Part shown: piece after piece, positions 17,192 to 25,015 of the stretch | How the letters are laid out: each line of letters begins with the position of its first letter | Numbering within the stretch: position 1 is the first letter of the stretch | NCBI GenBank assembly: GCA_001940725.1 | Contig: MDVR01000043.1 | Location: 1 to 44,267, forward strand | Reading direction: 5' to 3' | Length of the DNA: 44,267 nt | Source: Candidatus Heimdallarchaeota archaeon LC_2 | Lineage (GTDB): Archaea > Asgardarchaeota > Heimdallarchaeia > Heimdallarchaeales > Kariarchaeaceae | Translations under genes and position numbers: made by a program | Notes under the pieces: generated by a model | Told to the model about the DNA's origin: nothing | The model's input: the letters and a program-made list of their open reading frames with translations, nothing else | Databases searched by the model: none

Positions 17192-19042
17192 ATGACAGGC
17201 CTGACTTTACTAAATATTGATCGTGAAAGATCATACTCAGAAAATCCTTTGGAAGATATTAGGAGCACTATTGCTGATATTCAAAATTATTGTAAGGATT
17301 TAGATGAAAACACGGCAAGTCCTAGATTAGTTCCTTTAAGAAATAAAATTAAACAGCTACAAGATAGTGTATCACAATTTGGATCGGATGGTAGAATATC
17401 TGTGGTAGATAAACAAAATGCGATTATGGAATTACATCCTGATCTAATGATGTTATCTAACGATATGATATTAATTAAAGATGAATTTTCAATTTCGATT
17501 CAAATCTGTCTCAATTTCTTACTTAATCATCTCTGTTCCACAGCAGCTTCTGATCCCAAAAGTCGGGTGATTGGTGTGAGTAATGTTATGGCACAGGTTT
17601 TGTCCAATAACATGCAAATTATTCCAAATCAAGAATTAACCATAAGCACTGAAGACCCACGATATTTTGACATTTTTTCAAATTTATTCAACTCAATGTT
17701 AACAACCGCCGGTTTGTTTGCAGCCCCAGTGTTAAATTTACCAGATATTCCCATATCTGCGTTAGGATCATGGGCAGATCAAGCACTTGAACAATTTGCA
17801 TTTGTCAATCAATTTGTAAAAGATAATTTCAATCCAGAAATATTCTATAGAATAGACCAACGAGAGAATGGGGTCCCATTTGATACTACTACTGATATAC
17901 TTAATTTCTATGTATATGAAAATCAATTTCTCTCAGCACTTATTGCAAGGGCTGATCTTCTTTCTGGTTTAGAATTTAAAATTACAGCCGATGGGGAAGC
18001 AGTACAGCTTCAATCAGTCGAAGAAATTACTAACCTTTTAGCCCAGTCTATAGAAAGAAACTGTGATGAAATAGAAAATGTACTAAGTATTATTGATAGA
18101 ATGTATATCGCGGGTAAGATAAATCGAAATGAGAAACCAGATAAACACCCTAATTTGATAACTTTCACATCTGAAGCAAAAATTTGGAGAGAGGTTGCCA
18201 AAACTGGCCAAATTTTAGTAAAAATCTTTACATTAATCAGAGAGGGACAATTAGAAATAAGCAATAACCTCCCAAAATTACATGATAGTAAAGAGGAAGC
18301 AATACCTCCACTTGATCAAGACGGGAACCTTATTCAAAAAAGGTTACAACAAGGGATAATAAATTTACAGGATATTTTGTTTGAAATGTTTCCACAGGCA
18401 AGAAATGACGAGGACAATTTTATTCAATCAAGTGACTTTACTAAATTCAAAGAGTTTCTATTATATGTTCTAATGTTGTGTGCAGCAAACGATATTCTAT
18501 TACAGAATAAAAATCTCTGGATACATTGGTTAATCAATAAATTTGGCAAATATCTGTTAGGAGAAAAAGCAATTAGATATAATCCAATCGGCAGCCTTCA
18601 ATTTGGTACATACTCTGTAGTATTGGGATTAATAAGTAATACAAAAGAATTTATTGTACAAGGAATTCTAACAGTAAAAGAAACAGTCCCACATCTTGAG
18701 TTTCAATTACATCATTTATTAGCTGCTAAAGTTATGATTACTTTAATTGATAATCAAGATCATGATTACACCTTATTATCATCCAAAATACCTGTATTAA
18801 TTTCAGAGTTTTTACAAGAATATGAGGTCAATCCAAATTCATTGTTGTATCAAAAGGCTTCACTTTATCTTGCCATGCTAACAATGTATTTAGAAACTGA
18901 TCAGAAGGAATTTTTAAGAAAACAAGGAGAAAGATTTGTAGCATTTGATCTATTCTCATGGATACAAGTTCCTAAAGATTTCAAGCCAAATTTCCCTTAT
19001 ATGCCACTTAATACAAGTTTAGACAATTTAAACTCTGGATAA
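17192..19042 (+). CDS. Large helical protein of unknown function
   Basis: A 616-residue protein I do not recognise. It is mostly alpha-helical, acidic, without signal peptide or convincing transmembrane helix. The N-terminal 60 residues (DIRSTIADIQNYCKDLDEN, then KIKQLQDSVSQF) could form a coiled coil. A more hydrophobic stretch lies near residue 160-200 (LFNSMLTTAGLFAAPVLNLP). The C-terminal 120 residues are Leu-rich helices that resemble helical repeats. No catalytic motif is seen. The ATG start is clear and the frame is intact. It is flanked by the DOMON-like gene on the left and a convergent cupin on the right. A short (ATT)n run follows the stop. Confidence 0.6.
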   Translation: MTGLTLLNIDRERSYSENPLEDIRSTIADIQNYCKDLDENTASPRLVPLRNKIKQLQDSVSQFGSDGRISVVDKQNAIMELHPDLMMLSNDMILIKDEFSISIQICLNFLLNHLCSTAASDPKSRVIGVSNVMAQVLSNNMQIIPNQELTISTEDPRYFDIFSNLFNSMLTTAGLFAAPVLNLPDIPISALGSWADQALEQFAFVNQFVKDNFNPEIFYRIDQRENGVPFDTTTDILNFYVYENQFLSALIARADLLSGLEFKITADGEAVQLQSVEEITNLLAQSIERNCDEIENVLSIIDRMYIAGKINRNEKPDKHPNLITFTSEAKIWREVAKTGQILVKIFTLIREGQLEISNNLPKLHDSKEEAIPPLDQDGNLIQKRLQQGIINLQDILFEMFPQARNDEDNFIQSSDFTKFKEFLLYVLMLCAANDILLQNKNLWIHWLINKFGKYLLGEKAIRYNPIGSLQFGTYSVVLGLISNTKEFIVQGILTVKETVPHLEFQLHHLLAAKVMITLIDNQDHDYTLLSSKIPVLISEFLQEYEVNPNSLLYQKASLYLAMLTMYLETDQKEFLRKQGERFVAFDLFSWIQVPKDFKPNFPYMPLNTSLDNLNSG

Positions 19043-19099
19043 TTATTATTATTATTATAAATAATTCAAAAATAAAAATTGAATTCACTCACAATAAAA

Positions 19100-19471
19100 T
19101 TAAAAATCGACATATGGAGTATCCGTATCTGCTAATTCATAAGTTTCGAAAACCATAATATCCATAGATTCATCATCACTGGTATTTTCAACTTTGTGAC
19201 ATTGATTTGGCAAAACGATGGCAGTCAAACCAGGTTTAATATCAAAAAAGTGGTCATCAATTTTTAATATACCGATTCCTTTGGTGAAATACATCAATTG
19301 AAGGTAATTATGTTCATGAGACTCAAATTTATCTTTTGGTTTTAGTTGAATAATTTTAAGTGATCCTGATTTGGTTAATTTAGAATCTAAAAGCATTTTG
19401 AATTTCCCCACAGAACCCGGTGTACCATCTTGCCACTTTAAATCATCAAGATGAAATACTTGATCAATCAT
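19100..19471 (-). CDS. Cupin-domain protein
   Basis: A 123-residue single-domain cupin. The first cupin motif gives His52 and His54 (SHEHNYLQLMYFTKG). The usual glutamate is replaced by Gln58. The second motif region VLPNQCHKVEN supplies His92. Three histidines can still bind a metal, so an enzyme or a small-molecule sensor are both possible. ATG start. An inverted-repeat cluster lies 36-54 bp upstream and might be its operator. It is downstream of the small structured RNA candidate in the same direction. Confidence 0.78.
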   Translation of the reverse strand: MIDQVFHLDDLKWQDGTPGSVGKFKMLLDSKLTKSGSLKIIQLKPKDKFESHEHNYLQLMYFTKGIGILKIDDHFFDIKPGLTAIVLPNQCHKVENTSDDESMDIMVFETYELADTDTPYVDF

Positions 19472-19506
19472 TTGTAATCCCTACTATAATTTATTTTTGT
19501 TAGAAA

Positions 19507-19525
19507 GTATTAATACCTAAGTATT
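19507..19525. promoter_or_regulatory. Overlapping palindromes upstream of the cupin gene
   Basis: GTATTAATAC at 19507-19516 is a perfect 10-bp palindrome. Its right half also pairs with a second repeat, AATAC at 19512-19516 and GTATT at 19521-19525 separated by CTAA. The cluster lies 36-54 bp upstream of the cupin ATG, where an archaeal promoter or repressor site would be. AT-rich palindromes arise by chance, so this is a weak call. Confidence 0.3.
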
Positions 19526-19586
19526 TTATCTCATTAAAAATTATATTTACAAATGAAAAGTATTGTTGGGCTAAAAAAAATAAAGG

Positions 19587-19721
19587 AAAAAAGCCTGTGA
19601 ATGAACCCTTTTGCAGAAGGGTTATCATTGTAAGTGGCAATCATTCGCCAATTGTAGATCAATTATTACAAACAACCTTGATCAATATCATCCCTCATAT
19701 TAATCTTACAACTCACAGGCT
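19587..19721 (-). ncRNA. Candidate structured small RNA, about 135 nt
   Basis: On the minus strand the RNA would open with AGCCTGTGA (19721-19713) and close with TCACAGGCT (19600-19592), a perfect nine-pair terminal helix. A T run follows directly (19591-19587). Inside, TTGTAAG (19634-19628 read on the minus strand as CTTACAA) pairs perfectly with 19711-19705, seven pairs. AACCCTT/AAGGGTT at 19604-19610/19617-19623 gives a seven-pair hairpin. GATCAA/TTGATC at 19657-19662/19678-19683 gives six pairs, and TGGC/GCCA at 19635-19638/19647-19650 four. This makes a three-way junction with branched arm. A TATATATAT lies at 19743-19751, about 25 bp before the helix start. The size and junction recall 5S rRNA, but none of its conserved loop sequence is present. 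Function is unknown. Confidence 0.6.
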
Positions 19722-19741
19722 ATACAAAGAATTGATACAAT

Positions 19742-19751
19742 TATATATATA
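19742..19751 (-). promoter_or_regulatory. TATA box of the small RNA candidate
   Basis: A TATATATAT run is centred near 19747. On the minus strand the start expected 25 bp downstream falls at about 19721, exactly the first base of the RNA's terminal helix. The coincidence of promoter spacing and helix end is the main support. Confidence 0.5.
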
Positions 19752-19849
19752 GATTGTCAAATAAAAGTGGTATATTATGACGATATAATAACGAATTTAT
19801 AGCGTTTCATTTAAGAATTGTAAGCTCACTATTTTAAGATTTCAAGGAA

Positions 19850-21103
19850 TTATTTAATTAATTTTGAGTCTAACTCTTCAATATTATTATTGCAAAGGAT
19901 CGCTTCTGAAAATCTATTTTCCAATACATTTGGATCTTTTAATCCATGATCTGTGACTGGAATGATAATCGTATCAGAAGGATCAATCTGACCATCGTTG
20001 ACCATTTTAATCAAAGCAGCAATGGCAGAGACTCCCGTTGGAGAACCAAAAATACCTTCTCTTGAGGCTAATCGAGACTGTCCATCCATTATTTCCTTAT
20101 CAGAGACACTGACACCGGTACCATTAGTGCGATACAAAGCTTCAAGAGCACTGTCTCCATCCCATGGATGTGGATCAGCAAGACCACCTGCAACTGTATC
20201 TGGAAATCCACCTTTGTCTTTAAATTCAAAAGGTTTCAAATTCTGATTAAATGATTGCACAATTGGATCACATGCATCGGGTTGAACAGCAACAAATTTC
20301 GGTAAACTATCTATCCAATCTAATTCTTCCCAATCAAAGAAACCTTCTGCCGTTCCACTTAGTAGTCCTCCAGATCCAGTGTTACAAAGTATCCAATCAG
20401 GAACTTCCCAATGTAGTTGTTCTATTATTTCATATCCTAGTGACTTTGTTCCCTCAAATTGAAAGGGATTAAACGGACCGAATGAGGGACATGGTGTCCA
20501 ACCCCACTCTTTTACTGCGGCTTGGAATAATTGTACAGATGGATCACCCTCACTGTCCTCTCCACCCTTTACACGAACAACTGTTGCACCTAGTGTCACT
20601 AACTGTGAAACCTTGGATTGTGAGGACCTTTCTGGGACAAATACCACTGCCTTCATACCTGCTTTGGCTGCATAACTTGATAATGCAGCTGCAGCATTGC
20701 CTGATGAAGCCGCTGAGATTACCTCAGCATTATTTTCAAAAGCGACGCTTGCACCAACAGAGATAGGTCTATCTTTGAAAGATCCGGATGGATTTCCAGA
20801 TTCCAATTTAAAATATAAATTTTGTAAACCTAATTCATCGGCTAATCTCTTCGATTGGACAAGTGTGGTTCCTCCCTCTCCGATAGTTAACCTATATTTG
20901 GGGTCATTAACTGGAAAAAATTGGCTGTATTTCCAATGAGATATTGCCAAATTGTTTTGAAACTTAATTTTAGAAACTAAGTTGGCTCGTTTTTCTCGAT
21001 CATACACTAAGCGTAATCTATAACCACATGTATCCTCCAACCAGTTTTGTAACCCATAGGTCTTATTACATACTTCACATTTTAATTCAACAGCAAATGG
21101 CAA
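19850..21103 (-). CDS. thrC: Threonine synthase
   Basis: PLP-dependent enzyme that converts O-phosphohomoserine to threonine, last step of threonine synthesis. The 417-residue protein starts with a short Cys-containing region (CEVC near residue 9, DTCGYRL near 25), common in archaeal and bacterial ThrC. TIGEGGTTLVQSKRL follows, then the PLP lysine Lys110 in NPSGSFKDRP. SSGNAAAALSSYAAKAGM and the glycine-rich phosphate loop NTGSGGLLSGTAEGF come later. The start is TTG, with AAGGAG at 21114-21119 ten or so bases upstream. Homoserine kinase and dehydrogenase are not in the window. A cystathionine-type or other fold-II enzyme is less likely given the match to ThrC in order and length. Confidence 0.88.
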   Translation of the reverse strand: MPFAVELKCEVCNKTYGLQNWLEDTCGYRLRLVYDREKRANLVSKIKFQNNLAISHWKYSQFFPVNDPKYRLTIGEGGTTLVQSKRLADELGLQNLYFKLESGNPSGSFKDRPISVGASVAFENNAEVISAASSGNAAAALSSYAAKAGMKAVVFVPERSSQSKVSQLVTLGATVVRVKGGEDSEGDPSVQLFQAAVKEWGWTPCPSFGPFNPFQFEGTKSLGYEIIEQLHWEVPDWILCNTGSGGLLSGTAEGFFDWEELDWIDSLPKFVAVQPDACDPIVQSFNQNLKPFEFKDKGGFPDTVAGGLADPHPWDGDSALEALYRTNGTGVSVSDKEIMDGQSRLASREGIFGSPTGVSAIAALIKMVNDGQIDPSDTIIIPVTDHGLKDPNVLENRFSEAILCNNNIEELDSKLIK

Positions 21104-21240
21104 TTCGGATGTTCTCCTTAAAACAAATTCGAAAATCTATATTTATGAGGATTTAGTAATAGCACTAATAGGGTGATCGATTCTGTGGGTTATACAAAAA
21201 TTCCAACAGATTGAAACAAAAGTAAATATTATTGAATGTA

Positions 21241-23373
21241 TTAATTAAATGCCAGAGACTTAACTGTAATCGGAAACGACTGGCCTTTGTGTAGTGGTTC
21301 TCCAATATCAATATAATCTCCTTCTTCGAGATGTAATTCGTCGAGACTCATGAAATTATTCTTTATACTTGTTTCTTTCATTAATGTCCTCCCAACCATT
21401 CCACCTATATCATGTTCAAAAAGTAGAAGGACGAGCTTATTTTCTGAGATGGATTTTGGGAGAGCTTTTTCAATTGCTTTGACAAAACCAGGAAGATACA
21501 TATCACGATGAATAATTGGAGCTCCTGCAAAATACAATCCTACAATATCTTCACCTTCCTTTAAATCAAATTTCTGGTATGCAATTAATATTTTCTCAGT
21601 AATTTTAGTTGTAGATTCATCTTTGTTTGCATTAACCTTCAAGATTGGTATATTCTGTAGTGGAAATTCAATGGTTTCATCATAAAAGCAGGTAGATCCT
21701 GATACAGCAAGAGAATATGAACCAGCCCCTATAACAGTTGCTCGTATCATATTTTTTGGTTTAACTATTGGAATATCAAACTCATGGTTCATTATTTCAT
21801 TTGAAATGTACTTCCCAATGTCTCCGAAATATCCATCATTACCATAAATGTACTCTGACACACCACCACAGAACATAATCTCATCAATTTCTATTGAAAA
21901 ATCAAGGTCTTTGGTCATCATTAGAGCACTAGCAATACTACTCTTTGTTTCACCTAACATCACTTCTATTAGAGATTCCGCATACAATTTGCTAATTTTT
22001 AGCAAATCTTCTTCTGAAATTATATCACCAACTGAGTAATCGATACCCAATTCTTTCATTACAACAAAGGTCGGTCCATCAATCCTCCAAATTTTGAAAT
22101 CCTTATCTATTCCCAGCAATCTCCCTCCAACATTTATACATGAAGTACTGAGTACTTGCCCTTTTGAAGAGATTGCTAAATTCGAAGTTCCTCCACCTAT
22201 ATCGATACTAAGGATAGTATTCTGCATTTTTAAAGATCTAGCAGTTGCGCCACTGCCCATAGCTGCAAGTAAAGCTTCGAAATTGGGTCCCGCAGTTGCA
22301 CTGACAAATTTTCCGGATTCACTTGATAATCGTTCAACAATTTCAGCAGCATTGTTTTTCTTCGCAGTTTCTCCTGTTACTATTACTGCGCCTGTATTAA
22401 CATCCTCAGGATCATAACCTGCTTTCCGATATTCTTCCTTGCAAAAAGCAACTATTTTTTCAAGATCAATAGTCTCTGAATCTAAAAGAGGGGTGTTGAT
22501 AATCTCTCCCTCATAAAGGATATTTCGTTCAATAATATTAAATCGATTACTCATATTCAGAAAACCTGGTTCTCTCTCCAATTTTAATTTGGAAAAAATC
22601 AAATGTGACGTTGAGGATCCAATATCGACACCTACACTTAGCAGGTTCATCAGCTCAATTCTACTTCCCATTGCAAAATCGAATGGTTTTGGTTCTGGTC
22701 TTTCGAGCACAGGCTTTTCATTCTCTTCAATTTGAATTTCCATTGGTTTTTTATGATGTATTGGTATTTCAATTTCAATATCTCCTCCAAGTATCTCTTT
22801 TTTCTTCTCTGGTTGAATTTCAAAATATACCTCACATTCTTTGCAAAAATATTTGATATCAAACGAAGGATAACTACCAGATGAAGTAGGGCCCGCCCCT
22901 TTTAATGAATCAAGACGACTTTTTGCTGCATGAAGCACCCTATCTACAATATCAGTTGCTAAATGGAGTGGGATCTCAATATCGCCTTCCTTGCCTAAAA
23001 TCAACTCGAGAGCTGGTTTAATGTTTTTTCTAAGTGATTGCATGCGAAGAATATCTGTAATGTATTCAGTCTCATTCATCAAAGTTTGATATTTAACCTC
23101 AAAATTCTCACCAAATTCTGGACCTCCAATTGTTTTCTGAAAATACACTTTCAAAGTTTCAATGATTGCCCATTCTGTGCTTTCTGTATTTATTGTAAAT
23201 TTTTCTTCAACCTCAACTTCAAGAATTGTCAGTCGCATAGTTTGATTACAGTGGATTGGAAAATCAATATCAGTTGCCTCATCATCACTGATCTTATTAG
23301 TCAAATCAAAACTGGGTCTCTGTTTTTTATTGCAAGTATCACAAACAAAAAATAATTCTGATAATTTCTTCAT
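21241..23373 (-). CDS. EutA-like actin-fold ATPase with an N-terminal zinc-binding extension
   Basis: EutA reactivates B12-dependent ethanolamine ammonia-lyase by exchanging damaged cobalamin. Residues 244-710 correspond to a whole EutA of about 467 residues. They show LLSVGVDIGSSTSHLIFS (phosphate 1), GAVIVTGETAKKNNA, SATAGPNFEALLAAMGSGA, LSIDIGGGTSNLAIS (phosphate 2), IMFCGGVSEY (adenosine motif), IRATVIGAGSYSLAVSGST, and the ending GDYIDIGEPL then PITVKSLAF. The first 240 residues are unlike EutA. They hold a zinc-ribbon-like unit with Cys11-x2-Cys14 and His41-Cys42 and a related one with Cys177-x2-Cys180 and His206/His207. A helical segment lies between. No eutB, eutC or other eut gene is in the window, so the client may differ. 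ATG start; divergent from 23449. Confidence 0.85.
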   Translation of the reverse strand: MKKLSELFFVCDTCNKKQRPSFDLTNKISDDEATDIDFPIHCNQTMRLTILEVEVEEKFTINTESTEWAIIETLKVYFQKTIGGPEFGENFEVKYQTLMNETEYITDILRMQSLRKNIKPALELILGKEGDIEIPLHLATDIVDRVLHAAKSRLDSLKGAGPTSSGSYPSFDIKYFCKECEVYFEIQPEKKKEILGGDIEIEIPIHHKKPMEIQIEENEKPVLERPEPKPFDFAMGSRIELMNLLSVGVDIGSSTSHLIFSKLKLEREPGFLNMSNRFNIIERNILYEGEIINTPLLDSETIDLEKIVAFCKEEYRKAGYDPEDVNTGAVIVTGETAKKNNAAEIVERLSSESGKFVSATAGPNFEALLAAMGSGATARSLKMQNTILSIDIGGGTSNLAISSKGQVLSTSCINVGGRLLGIDKDFKIWRIDGPTFVVMKELGIDYSVGDIISEEDLLKISKLYAESLIEVMLGETKSSIASALMMTKDLDFSIEIDEIMFCGGVSEYIYGNDGYFGDIGKYISNEIMNHEFDIPIVKPKNMIRATVIGAGSYSLAVSGSTCFYDETIEFPLQNIPILKVNANKDESTTKITEKILIAYQKFDLKEGEDIVGLYFAGAPIIHRDMYLPGFVKAIEKALPKSISENKLVLLLFEHDIGGMVGRTLMKETSIKNNFMSLDELHLEEGDYIDIGEPLHKGQSFPITVKSLAFN

Positions 23374-23448
23374 AAAAATATGTAGGGAATTATCATTATT
23401 CTATGTTTTTAAAATAATATAATATAGGAACGTATTATTTTTAATAAT

Positions 23449-23898
23449 GTGGTTAATAAGAAGCGATCACTGCTTGAGAGAGCAACCGCAATTTTTAGTT
23501 ATATTGAACAGAACACTGATTTTAACACAAAGCCTATCCCAAAATCAGAATTTCAGAGTGTTGGAATTTCGCCTCGTGACATGGATAGATGGATTGAACT
23601 AATAATGTTAATTCAATCAATGCCGCAATTGATAGTTAAGAAAATGGGAAAGCGGACTTACGTTGATTCACTTGATAATAAATTCACTATTCATATGAAA
23701 AAAACTTTTTTGAATCAGGCAAAGAGCTATGAAGAAAGAGAAAGTGCGCTTCTACTCTATTTCAAAGCTCTACTCACATTTGAAAGAATAAGAGGTGAGT
23801 ATATCGATATAGAGAGTATTGTAAATGAAAATTGGAAGATTGATCGACCAACAATTGTACGAATTGCTGAGGAAGCATTGTCTGAAATAAACAGTTGA
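23449..23898 (+). CDS. Conserved-looking hypothetical protein, 149 residues
   Basis: A basic, helical cytosolic protein I do not recognise. It starts with GTG followed by VNKKRSLLERATAIF. Residues 25-70 (KSEFQSVGISPRDMDRWIEL, later QLIVKKMGKRTYVD) could be a winged helix, with a beta-wing at the end. The second half is two long helices. A role as a DNA-binding regulator is possible. It is divergently transcribed from the EutA-like gene with only 75 bp between, so the two may share a control region. Confidence 0.6.
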   Translation: MVNKKRSLLERATAIFSYIEQNTDFNTKPIPKSEFQSVGISPRDMDRWIELIMLIQSMPQLIVKKMGKRTYVDSLDNKFTIHMKKTFLNQAKSYEERESALLLYFKALLTFERIRGEYIDIESIVNENWKIDRPTIVRIAEEALSEINS

Positions 23899-24048
23899 TT
23901 GAACGATCTTTATTTCATCAACTATTCCAACAATCCAACTTTTTCATTGAACAAATCTATGCATTCGTGTGAATATTTCAAGAATTTGCTCTAACGTATC
24001 AGTAATGCAATTTAAATAACCTGGTGCAAATGAATATATTGTAGAAAA

Positions 24049-24939
24049 ATGCAAATATCCTTTATTCTGTTTGCTTTAATTTTATTCATTTCTGCAATTC
24101 AGGCGGTACGTATCTATCGATTACTTAGGTCCAGAGACTTTCTTTTATTCTCAATTATATTTGTGTTGTTGGGCATTCACTCCTTACTTATTGGGGATGA
24201 CAGATCCTTCGATTTCGCTAGAATTGTCGTATTCTTAGGCTATATGTGGATGATTCACTTAATTCTGATTAATTTTGCTAAGAAAATTAGAGTCATAACC
24301 CTCAAACTTACCATTACATATTCAATCATTACATCCCTAATTCTTTTATTATATTTTCTTGAGGTTTATTATTTTGACACTATCGCTTTCTTGAGACATA
24401 TTATGGTTGACCTGCTAATTATCATACTTGGAATTGAATTTCTCGTAGCATATATCGATGTAGAAATTATCCACAAAACCACAAAAATTTTAATTGGAAG
24501 ATATGCTTGGATTTCAGCATCAATTCTTCTAATCCTCACTGGTTTAATTCGAGCAATTGCATTTACAAGTGTTTACTTTAAAATGATCAGATCCCAGGAT
24601 AACCTTTCTGTAGATGTTTGGCTTCAGGATGATATTATACTTCTTTCAGACATCACAATTTCACTATTATTTGCGACTTTGGCTTTCGTGTTCGTTACCA
24701 CAATTTTCATTACACCGGAACTATTGCTCATGTCGAAATATCAGATATTTAATTCTCTAAAATTATACAATATTATTCAACAGCTTAATAATAATTATCG
24801 CGAGTTTCCTGATAGAACAGGATTTGGTAGTATTGACAGTACTCAGACAATTATTAATTATATCAAAGAAATTGCTCCAGTCGTCAAAGATCTTAATCTA
24901 AACAAATTGAAACCTGGAGATAGTGATGGAGATTCTTAA
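24049..24939 (+). CDS. Multi-pass membrane protein, 7TM sensor-like
   Basis: A 296-residue membrane protein with about seven hydrophobic helices in the first 225 residues (starting at residues 3, 31, 56, 83, 117, 152 and 200). A cytosolic tail of about 65 polar residues follows, ending GDSDGDS. The arrangement resembles the seven-helix membrane modules in front of archaeal histidine kinases and DUF835-type proteins, but no kinase or receiver domain follows. Several helices begin with charged pairs such as RIYRLLRSRD. ATG start. The gene ends before a nine-T run that probably terminates it. Confidence 0.65.
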   Translation: MQISFILFALILFISAIQAVRIYRLLRSRDFLLFSIIFVLLGIHSLLIGDDRSFDFARIVVFLGYMWMIHLILINFAKKIRVITLKLTITYSIITSLILLLYFLEVYYFDTIAFLRHIMVDLLIIILGIEFLVAYIDVEIIHKTTKILIGRYAWISASILLILTGLIRAIAFTSVYFKMIRSQDNLSVDVWLQDDIILLSDITISLLFATLAFVFVTTIFITPELLLMSKYQIFNSLKLYNIIQQLNNNYREFPDRTGFGSIDSTQTIINYIKEIAPVVKDLNLNKLKPGDSDGDS

Positions 24940-24993
24940 GGATTTGAAAAGGAATAATCGAAGTGATCTATCGATCGTAGACATCGAGTTCAG

Positions 24994-25002
24994 TTTTTTT
25001 TT
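24994..25002 (+). terminator. T-run terminator after the 7TM gene
   Basis: Nine consecutive T residues begin 55 bases after the stop codon of the membrane protein gene. T-rich runs without a stem are the usual archaeal intrinsic terminators. It also lies just beyond the end of the convergent PLP-enzyme gene. Confidence 0.5.
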
Positions 25003-25015
25003 CATTTCATTAATT

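Noticed and set aside
19587..19721. 5S rRNA as identity of the small RNA
   Set aside because: Size and three-way junction fit, but the conserved loop sequences of 5S rRNA are absent on both strands.
22094..23355. Open frames on the plus strand opposite the EutA-like gene
   Set aside because: They are shadows of a clearly conserved protein and have no motif of their own. The same holds for frames opposite thrC, porA, the longin-like gene and the ABC genes.
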